Of a stretch of DNA of 8,745 bases, positions 1 to 4,010 are shown piece by piece. The first letter of the stretch is position 1; each line of letters begins with the position of its first letter. The position numbers were made by a program, and so were the translations under genes. The notes beneath the pieces were generated by a model, which did not search any database, had not been told where the DNA came from, and saw nothing but the letters and a program-made list of their open reading frames with translations. Origin of the DNA: an uncultured Bacteroidota bacterium (GTDB lineage: Bacteria > Bacteroidota > Bacteroidia > Bacteroidales > P3); contig CACXCY010000140.1 in assembly GCA_902766265.1 (NCBI GenBank), forward strand, positions 1 to 8,745, read 5' to 3'.

Positions 1-104
1 GCTTCAAAGCGAACCGTTCCGGGGTCGTAAACTCGGTTCCGTCCCCCTATCCCACATGATGCCATCAATACGGCAAACAATACTGCCACCACACATCGTC
101 TCAT
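1..104 (-). CDS. Partial lipoprotein (N-terminus only, function unknown)
   Basis: The reading frame begins MRRCVVAVLFAVLMASC and continues for 34 codons to the window edge, so only the N-terminus is visible. It shows two arginines, a hydrophobic core and then a lipobox-like LMASC, with Cys17 as the likely lipidated residue. This is the usual form of a lipoprotein signal peptide cleaved by signal peptidase II. The residues after the cysteine (GIGGRNRVYDPGTVRF) are not a family I recognise. An in-frame ATG at 125 would add seven residues (MGKRLFS) and is also a plausible signal-peptide start. I chose 104 because it gives the compact form. The gene lies 61 bp downstream of the symporter gene on the same strand. 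Its mature function cannot be judged from this fragment. Confidence 0.7.
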   Translation of the reverse strand, partial: MRRCVVAVLFAVLMASCGIGGRNRVYDPGTVRFE

Positions 105-142
105 ACTAAATAATCTTTTTCCCATATATAATTCGACTTGAA

Positions 143-150
143 CAAACTTA
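143..150 (-). promoter_or_regulatory. Possible -7 box for the lipoprotein gene
   Basis: Read on the minus strand, the bases are TAAGTTTG, an exact match to the Bacteroidetes -7 consensus TAnnTTTG. The box lies in the gap between the symporter stop and the lipoprotein start. No good TTTG box is found at the usual distance upstream, so it is a weak call. Co-transcription from the symporter is the alternative. Confidence 0.3.
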
Positions 151-165
151 AACAATCAGCATCCC

Positions 166-1515
166 TTACGGCTGTAAAATGCCCGTCACCAGCACCAATA
201 GTAACGCTGCCGGTGCCACGAAGCGCACTACAAAATAAAAGAGTTTGAGCCAACCCACACTCAACGTACCGTGATTGGACAACTCGTCCATAATATCGGC
301 CTTCGGCATGAACCATCCAAGGAAAACGACGGTACCTAACGCACAAAGCGGAGGCAAATAAATAGAATTAAGTCTGTCCACAAAATCAAAAATGCTCATG
401 CCTCCCATCTGTATGTGACGCAATGGACCGCAACTTAATGCACATACAGCGCCCACAATGAATACCAATACCGTAAACATCACCGATGACTTCACCCGCC
501 CCATCTTGCCACTCTCCACCATCGTCGCCACCAATGCCTCCAGCAGGGATATCGCCGATGTGAGTGCCGCCAACACAAGCAACACAAAGAATATCGCTGC
601 AAACACAACACCTATTCCTCCCATACTATTAAACACATTGGGCAAAACCTTAAAGACCAATCCCGGTCCTCCCGCTGGCTCCAACCCACAACTGAACACA
701 GCCGGGAAAATAGCCACACCGGCCAGAACAGCTATCAGCGTATCGCAAACGGTAATCCACACCGATGTTTTCAGTAAGCTATCCGACACAGGTATATATG
801 AACCATATACCACCATGATACCCATACCTACCGACAACGAGAACAAGGCCTGCCCCAATGCGGCAAGCACACCCTCCGAAGTTAGTTTGGAGAAATCAGG
901 ATGAAACAGATAGTTCAACCCTTGCGAAGCACCAGGTAAAGTCAACGAACGCACACAAAGCACCAGCAGCAAACCCAGCAACACCGGCATCAGTACTTTC
1001 GACACAGCTTCTATACCATTCTTTACGCCACCGATAATCACCACAGCCGTCAGCACCAAGAATATCAACAGATAAGCTGAGGGTGCCACAGCCGATGAGG
1101 AGAACTGGTCAAAATGATAGCTCACCTGTTCTGGTGCCAATCCCGACAATCTGCCTGTCACCGCCTCTACCGCATAATTGAGCGTCCACCCAGAAATAAC
1201 CACATAAAGCGACAATATGAGAAAAGCCGTGCAAATACCAAATACACCCAGCCACCGCCACCACCGACGATCCGGACGCAGTATCGGGTACGCCCTCACA
1301 GGGCCGCTTTGCGCCCTACGACCGATAACGAACTCCGTCAGCATAATCATCATTCCTATCAGAAAGACAAACAGCAGGTATACGATAATAAATGCGCCAC
1401 CGCCATACTGTCCCGTGATATACGGAAATCGCCATATATTGCCCAATCCGACCGATGAACCTACAGCCGCCATAATCGCTCCAAATGAGGAGCTGAAACC
1501 ACGAGTATCACTCAT
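166..1515 (-). CDS. NSS-family sodium:amino acid/neurotransmitter-type symporter
   Basis: A 449-residue inner-membrane protein of the neurotransmitter:sodium symporter family (LeuT fold), which couples Na+ entry to uptake of amino acids or related solutes. Segment TM1 carries the signature VGLGNIWRFPY (residues 22-32), matching the LeuT Na+/substrate site around Asn27 and Arg30. By alignment from memory, Tyr104 (LYVVISGW) corresponds to LeuT Tyr108 in TM3. F225-S-L-S-V-G matches the unwound TM6 site FTLSLG, and A316-A-L-T-S320 matches the TM8 Na2-site residues Ala351, Thr354 and Ser355. The length and about 11 hydrophobic segments fit the short bacterial branch (MhsT-like) better than 12-TM LeuT. 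The substrate cannot be read from sequence; an amino acid is likely. The gene lies 57 bp downstream of ruvC with no clear promoter between, so it may be read from the ruvC transcript. Confidence 0.93.
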   Translation of the reverse strand: MSDTRGFSSSFGAIMAAVGSSVGLGNIWRFPYITGQYGGGAFIIVYLLFVFLIGMMIMLTEFVIGRRAQSGPVRAYPILRPDRRWWRWLGVFGICTAFLILSLYVVISGWTLNYAVEAVTGRLSGLAPEQVSYHFDQFSSSAVAPSAYLLIFLVLTAVVIIGGVKNGIEAVSKVLMPVLLGLLLVLCVRSLTLPGASQGLNYLFHPDFSKLTSEGVLAALGQALFSLSVGMGIMVVYGSYIPVSDSLLKTSVWITVCDTLIAVLAGVAIFPAVFSCGLEPAGGPGLVFKVLPNVFNSMGGIGVVFAAIFFVLLVLAALTSAISLLEALVATMVESGKMGRVKSSVMFTVLVFIVGAVCALSCGPLRHIQMGGMSIFDFVDRLNSIYLPPLCALGTVVFLGWFMPKADIMDELSNHGTLSVGWLKLFYFVVRFVAPAALLLVLVTGILQP

Positions 1516-1572
1516 TGTTATATATATTATTATTCAACTTTCTTTGTTATTCCTCAATGGAACACTCTATAC

Positions 1573-2154
1573 TTATTGTATTCTTTCAGGATTCTGCTGG
1601 ATGAACTCACTCCACGAAGTCTTCTTGCTCTGGCGTTTCTTTTTCACCATCAGCTGTTGCCGCACATCCGCCAATGGGTTGTTCTGTTCCATAAAGCACG
1701 TGTAAGCCACAGCAAGAGCATCGGTAGCGTCCAGATACTGAGGAACATCAGGAAACTGAAGAATCGACATCAGCATCTGCGCCACTTGCGTCTTCGAGGC
1801 ATTACCGTTGCCTGTCACCGTCTGTTTGATTGTCGCCGGCTCGTACTCTGTAAACGGCATATCTCGGCTCATCGCCGCCGCGATAGCCACCCCTTGAGCA
1901 CGCCCCAACTTCAACATTGACTGCACATTCTTACCGAAAAACGGCGCCTCAATGGCCAAATGGTCGGGATGGTAGGTATCGATAATATTCACCACGGAAT
2001 CAAAAATACTCCGGATACGAAGATTATAGTCAGCAATCTTTTTCAGATACAGCACATCCATCAGCAGCAGCACCGGCTTGCCTGACTCCACGCGGAGCAA
2101 ACTATATCCGAGGATCTGCGTACCGGGGTCAACACCAAGTATGATATTATCCAT
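1573..2154 (-). CDS. ruvC: Crossover junction endodeoxyribonuclease RuvC
   Basis: RuvC is the dimeric Mg2+-dependent nuclease that resolves Holliday junctions made by homologous recombination, acting with the RuvAB branch-migration motor. The 193-residue product has the RNase H-like fold markers in order: Asp9 in ILGVDPGT, Glu69 in LAIEAPFFGKN, and Asp142 plus Asp145 in LDATDALAVA. These align with E. coli Asp7, Glu66, Asp138 and Asp141, so all four catalytic acidic residues are present. It is about 20 residues longer than the E. coli enzyme, mainly in a basic C-terminal tail (VKKKRQSKK near 170-178), which is the sort of extension I expect in Bacteroidetes. The start at 2154 is the first ATG in frame after an upstream stop. 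No ruvA or ruvB is in the window. Confidence 0.96.
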   Translation of the reverse strand: MDNIILGVDPGTQILGYSLLRVESGKPVLLLMDVLYLKKIADYNLRIRSIFDSVVNIIDTYHPDHLAIEAPFFGKNVQSMLKLGRAQGVAIAAAMSRDMPFTEYEPATIKQTVTGNGNASKTQVAQMLMSILQFPDVPQYLDATDALAVAYTCFMEQNNPLADVRQQLMVKKKRQSKKTSWSEFIQQNPERIQ

Positions 2155-2300
2155 CCTGCTACTATTTGTCAGCCATTATCATTCCGAAGAACTGCGCACC
2201 GCCACTTTACTTTCTCCACACCATACAATCCGTTCTTATAATCAATACACTCAGCAATTTTTGGCAAGTTTCCTTCGCCTTTAGGGATATATATTTTTTG

Positions 2301-2308
2301 CAAAATTA
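2301..2308 (-). promoter_or_regulatory. Putative ruvC promoter (-7 box)
   Basis: The minus strand reads TAATTTTG, an exact fit to TAnnTTTG, followed by C as is common in this phylum. A degraded -33 candidate (CTTG) lies 18 bp upstream. Transcription would begin about seven bases downstream, near 2294, giving an unusually long leader of about 140 nt before the ruvC ATG. Confidence 0.5.
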
Positions 2309-2373
2309 CGATTTTTTTTGCAAACCCAAGAAATATATGCTGATATGGTGGGCAAGCCCCTCCCCTGTTCTCG

Positions 2374-2417
2374 GTTAGCGAAAAGTTAGACTAAAGTTAG
2401 AGTTAGGTTAGAGTTAG
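2374..2417. repeat. 11-bp-period tandem array, GTTAG units
   Basis: Four consecutive 11-bp units start at 2374, 2385, 2396 and 2407, each beginning GTTAG. The last two are identical (GTTAGAGTTAG); the first two keep GTTAG and then diverge (GTTAGCGAAAA, GTTAGACTAAA). Because the repeated 11-mer contains GTTAG twice, six GTTAG words occur in 44 bp. The period is close to one helical turn. The function is unknown. Confidence 0.8.
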
Positions 2418-2504
2418 AAATTCTCGAAACGGTAGCCGCCGCGGTCGGGTGCTGTTGTCGGTCAAGTGCACCTCATATCGTTGTGCATCAGAAGTTTTAA
2501 CCAT
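2403..2504 (-). CDS. Possible 33-residue small ORF (unverified)
   Basis: An ATG at 2504 opens a 33-codon frame ending in TAA at 2403-2405. The predicted peptide begins MVKTSDAQRYEVHLTDN and is polar, with an arginine-rich centre (RPRR), no signal peptide and no membrane segment. I do not recognise a family. Support comes from position only: a perfect TAnnTTTG box at 2529-2536 on the same strand would start transcription near 2522, about 18 nt ahead of the ATG. The last codons (TLT) run into the GTTAG repeat array, which argues against a conserved C-terminus. It could instead be the 5' part of a small RNA, or a remnant of a lost gene. Confidence 0.2.
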   Translation of the reverse strand: MVKTSDAQRYEVHLTDNSTRPRRLPFREFLTLT

Positions 2505-2526
2505 TATCACTCCCACCAAACGATAT
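2475..2526. repeat. 8-bp perfect inverted repeat around the small-ORF start
   Basis: ATATCGTT at 2475-2482 and AACGATAT at 2519-2526 are exact reverse complements separated by 36 bp. The right arm overlaps the predicted start of the leftward transcript, and the candidate ATG (2502-2504) lies between the arms. This could be an operator-type dyad, or chance in AT-rich DNA. Confidence 0.4.
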
Positions 2527-2528
2527 TG

Positions 2529-2536
2529 CAAAGATA
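2529..2536 (-). promoter_or_regulatory. Leftward -7 box upstream of the small ORF
   Basis: The minus strand reads TATCTTTG followed by C, an exact match to TAnnTTTG. A poor -33 match (TTCG) lies 21 bp upstream. The box is 375 bp from ruvC, so it either serves a separate small transcript or is a second, distal ruvC promoter. Confidence 0.45.
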
Positions 2537-2615
2537 CAACCATTCCGTCGCGGTTTACGAACATTTCCCAAAAATAATTGCAAATCTCACAACGTCAGCA
2601 TATTTCTAACAGTCA

Positions 2616-2642
2616 TGGGACAATTGGGACAGTTGGGACAGT
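2616..2642. repeat. 9-bp tandem repeat (TGGGACAGT x3)
   Basis: Three adjacent 9-bp units: TGGGACAAT, TGGGACAGT, TGGGACAGT. The last two are identical and the first differs at one base. It lies about 130 bp upstream of the LolA-like gene and outside its predicted core promoter. Role unknown. Confidence 0.75.
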
Positions 2643-2709
2643 TAAAAAACGAACTCTGCACCCCTGGTTCCGAAATTCATTTCCCGCATCAGCAATCCAA
2701 AATATTGTG

Positions 2710-2717
2710 TACTTTTG
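2710..2717 (+). promoter_or_regulatory. Putative promoter (-7 box) of the LolA-like gene
   Basis: TACTTTTG followed by C matches TAnnTTTG exactly. Transcription would start near 2724, about 50 nt before the ATG at 2774. No clear TTTG box is seen at the usual -33 distance, so the call rests on the -7 box and on position. Confidence 0.55.
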
Positions 2718-2773
2718 CAAATTGAAAATAGTCAACAAGCAAGCATTAAAGCTTGAAAACCAACACAAACAAA

Positions 2774-3412
2774 ATGAAGAAAGCAATCCTCATTCTATCC
2801 ATGCTGATTGGCATCGCCGGCGCCCACGCCCAGATACCGGCAGAAGTGACCAATGTGATGAACAAATGCCGTGCTGCCATGAGCAACGCCAACGGCCTTG
2901 AGTACGAGATGGACATGAAGGCCGGCATGGGCCCCGTGTCGATGAAAATGCACTTTGTCGTAGCCGACAAAGGCAAACTCAACCGCACCACCGTCATCAC
3001 CAAAATACTGGGCATGGAAGTGACCACCGAGTCGGGCTTCGACGGCACCGACACCTGGGAAATCAAGCATTACGAAAAAAGCGACACCATCACATTCACC
3101 CGTGGCAACAAAAGCAAGAAAGGATCTGGCGCACTTGACCTTGACCTCGACAAGCAATACAACAAGGCAAAGATGAAACTCAAAGACGGCTACCATGAGA
3201 TAACCTTCAGCGACCCCAAGGACAAATCCTGCGAGCTGAAAAGCGTCGATGTCAAGATTTCTGCCAAAAACCACACCATACGCGTAGTACGCGTCGGAGC
3301 CATGGGCGCCAAAGTGACCATGACCGTCACCAAGATTCGCGTCGGCCTCCCCGACAGCCATTTCAAACTCAACCTCTCCCAATACCCCAACGCCATCGTC
3401 ATCCGCAAGTAA
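2774..3412 (+). CDS. LolA-like periplasmic protein (lipoprotein carrier fold)
   Basis: The product is 212 residues. It starts MKKAILILSMLIGIAGAHA, a signal peptide with likely cleavage after Ala19 (AHA|QIP), so the mature protein is periplasmic. The rest fits the LolA/LolB-like half-barrel: a helical start (VTNVMNKCRAAMSNANG), then alternating strands, a DGTDTWEI segment typical of the central strands, and a C-terminus FKLNLSQYPNAIVIRK that resembles the F-x-x-x-x-x-YPNA-x-I ending of Bacteroidetes LolA-like proteins. LolA shuttles lipoproteins from the inner to the outer membrane, but many Bacteroidetes paralogues have unknown cargo, so the exact role is not assured. A TTG at 2753 is in frame, but the ATG at 2774 gives a proper signal peptide start and was chosen. 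It appears monocistronic: its own -7 box in front and a hairpin behind. Confidence 0.7.
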   Translation: MKKAILILSMLIGIAGAHAQIPAEVTNVMNKCRAAMSNANGLEYEMDMKAGMGPVSMKMHFVVADKGKLNRTTVITKILGMEVTTESGFDGTDTWEIKHYEKSDTITFTRGNKSKKGSGALDLDLDKQYNKAKMKLKDGYHEITFSDPKDKSCELKSVDVKISAKNHTIRVVRVGAMGAKVTMTVTKIRVGLPDSHFKLNLSQYPNAIVIRK

Positions 3413-3420
3413 GAACCCGC

Positions 3421-3466
3421 AAATGTTAAACCACCCGCCCCTCTTGTGTGGGAAAATTAACATTTT
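3421..3466 (+). terminator. Terminator-like hairpin after the LolA-like gene
   Basis: AAATGTTAA (3421-3429) pairs with TTAACATTT (3457-3465), a perfect 9-bp outer stem. Inside it CCAC (3431-3434) can pair with GTGG (3448-3451) around a 13-nt loop. It begins 9 bases after the stop codon. The trailing T-run is short (TTTT then GGG), so it may act as a 3' end stabiliser rather than a strong intrinsic terminator. Confidence 0.5.
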
Positions 3467-3489
3467 GGGCCGAAAAACGCACCAAAAAA

Positions 3490-3544
3490 GTTACTGCCAA
3501 GTTACTGTCATGTTACTGTCAAGTTACTAGCAAGTTACTGACAG
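3490..3544. repeat. 11-bp tandem array, GTTACTGxCAA x5
   Basis: Five contiguous 11-bp units begin at 3490, 3501, 3512, 3523 and 3534: GTTACTGCCAA, GTTACTGTCAT, GTTACTGTCAA, GTTACTAGCAA, GTTACTGACAG. GTTACT is invariant and the second half drifts by one to three bases. The unit length equals that of the GTTAG array at 2374-2417, on the other side of the LolA-like gene. It is not part of a coding frame. Function unknown; helical-phase protein sites or slippage-generated intergenic repeats are both possible. Confidence 0.88.
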
Positions 3545-3602
3545 GGTGCTTATTATATTGATAATCAACACATTGGATAAAGATTACCAATTGTTAAAAT
3601 TT

Positions 3603-3676
3603 AACGTTTTCGATAAGCCGAGTGGAGAAAAGCTTGCTTTTATCCCGAGGCGAGAAAACGACGGGCGCGAAGCCCC
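3603..3676. repeat. 74-bp structured repeat, unit 1
   Basis: First of two head-to-tail units that are 63/74 identical. It can fold as an outer stem CGTTTTC (3605-3611) with GAAAACG (3654-3660), a GCC/GGC stem (3617-3619 with 3649-3651), and an inner hairpin GGAgAAAAGC/GCTTTTaTCC (3624-3645) with a CTTG turn. A second small hairpin GGGC-GCGAA-GCCC follows (3663-3675). No open frame or known family is apparent. The layout resembles REP-like or small structured-RNA repeats, but I cannot name a family. Confidence 0.85.
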
Positions 3677-3750
3677 AACGTTTTCGATAAGCCGAGAACA
3701 GACAAGCTTGTTTGTATGACAAGGCGAGAAAACGACAGGCGCGGAGCCCC
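3677..3750. repeat. 74-bp structured repeat, unit 2
   Basis: Directly adjoins unit 1 with no spacer. Its first 20 bases and the block carrying the right outer arm (3722-3736) are identical to unit 1. The 25-bp core (3697-3721) differs at nine places yet keeps most inner pairing: A-T at 3629/3640 becomes C-G at 3703/3714, G-C at 3625/3644 becomes C-G at 3699/3718, and G-C at 3632/3637 becomes a G-T wobble at 3706/3711. One pair is lost (3698/3719). The last hairpin is GGC-GCGGA-GCC. Confidence 0.85.
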
Positions 3751-3754
3751 AACA

Positions 3755-3795
3755 TTTCCAGCCACCTCACCAAAAACCCCTTCGGCTGGCGGAAA
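3755..3795. repeat. Hairpin downstream of the 74-bp units
   Basis: CCAGCC (3758-3763) is the reverse complement of GGCTGG (3784-3789), with flanking TTTCC (3755-3759) able to pair instead with GGAAA (3791-3795). The loop is about 20 nt. The sequence starts AACATTTCC where the two units start AACGTTTTC, so it may be a decayed third unit. No T-run follows, so it is not a standard terminator. Confidence 0.5.
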
Positions 3796-3827
3796 CATGC
3801 CCCACTTAGCGACCATCATTCATAGAT

Positions 3828-3924
3828 AATTCGTGGCCATTCGTGTTTATTTTTCACATTGCCATATCATTAAATTAATTCACGTGATTGTGTACGGGGT
3901 TGGGAACACGAATTGCCGTGGATT
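3828..3924. repeat. 20-bp imperfect inverted repeat upstream of porU
   Basis: The 20 bases 3828-3847 match the reverse complement of 3905-3924 at 16 positions, with a perfect core AATTCGTG/CACGAATT-like match at one end and 57 bp between the arms. The left arm also has a direct ATTCGTG repeat (3829-3835 and 3839-3845). It ends 86 bp before the porU ATG, so it may be a regulator site or the ends of a tiny degenerate element. Confidence 0.45.
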
Positions 3925-4010
3925 ATCCATATAAATAGTATATAGGTGGGCAATATTTCTCATCTGCTGGCGTTAATAGAAAACGATTTACAGAACACTA
4001 TCCAAGTAAC

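Larger units (their letters stand above)
2155..2773. other. Divergent intergenic region between ruvC and the LolA-like gene
   Basis: 619 bp without a convincing protein gene. Going left to right it contains a 140-nt ruvC leader, the ruvC -7 box (2301-2308), a GTTAG-based 11-bp array (2374-2417), a doubtful 33-codon minus-strand ORF (2403-2504), an 8-bp inverted repeat (2475-2526), a second minus-strand -7 box (2529-2536), a 9-bp tandem repeat (2616-2642) and the plus-strand -7 box for the LolA-like gene (2710-2717). The remainder, 2418-2470 and 2643-2709, shows nothing I can name. Confidence 0.8.
3413..4010. other. Repeat- and hairpin-rich intergenic region before porU
   Basis: 598 bp with no credible protein gene. 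It holds a terminator-like hairpin (3421-3466), an 11-bp array (3490-3544), a 13-bp palindrome GTTAAAATTTAAC (3593-3605), two tandem 74-bp structured units (3603-3750), another hairpin (3755-3795) and a 20-bp imperfect inverted repeat (3828-3924). From 3925 to 4010 the DNA is AT-rich, as expected for a promoter, but no exact TAnnTTTG box could be found for porU. Confidence 0.8.

Noticed and set aside
2169..2390. Stop-free minus-strand frame of about 73 codons upstream of ruvC
   Set aside because: It has no ATG, covers the predicted ruvC promoter box and starts in the repeat array. The last 40 codons look somewhat protein-like, so a decayed gene end is conceivable, but there is not enough to annotate.
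2374..2417. Telomere-like or replication-origin repeat
   Set aside because: The complementary CTAACC/CTAACT words look telomere-like, but the chromosome type and the irregular spacing give no support, and no dnaA-box cluster is present.
2753..2773. TTG start for the LolA-like gene
   Set aside because: It would put seven polar residues (KTNTNK) ahead of a standard MKK signal peptide; the ATG at 2774 is better.
2795..3463. 222-codon minus-strand open frame
   Set aside because: It lies antisense to the LolA-like gene, is low in complexity (Val/Gly/His/Phe rich) and has no recognisable motif; it follows from codon bias of the real gene.
3603..3750. CRISPR array
   Set aside because: Only two units that adjoin without unique spacers, and no cas genes nearby; the core difference is structured rather than spacer-like.
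3925..4010. porU promoter
   Set aside because: No exact TAnnTTTG box with a sensible -33 partner was found in this AT-rich stretch, so no site is annotated.
3413..4010. Insertion sequence
   Set aside because: Repeats and dyads are present but there is no transposase frame and no clear target-site duplication.
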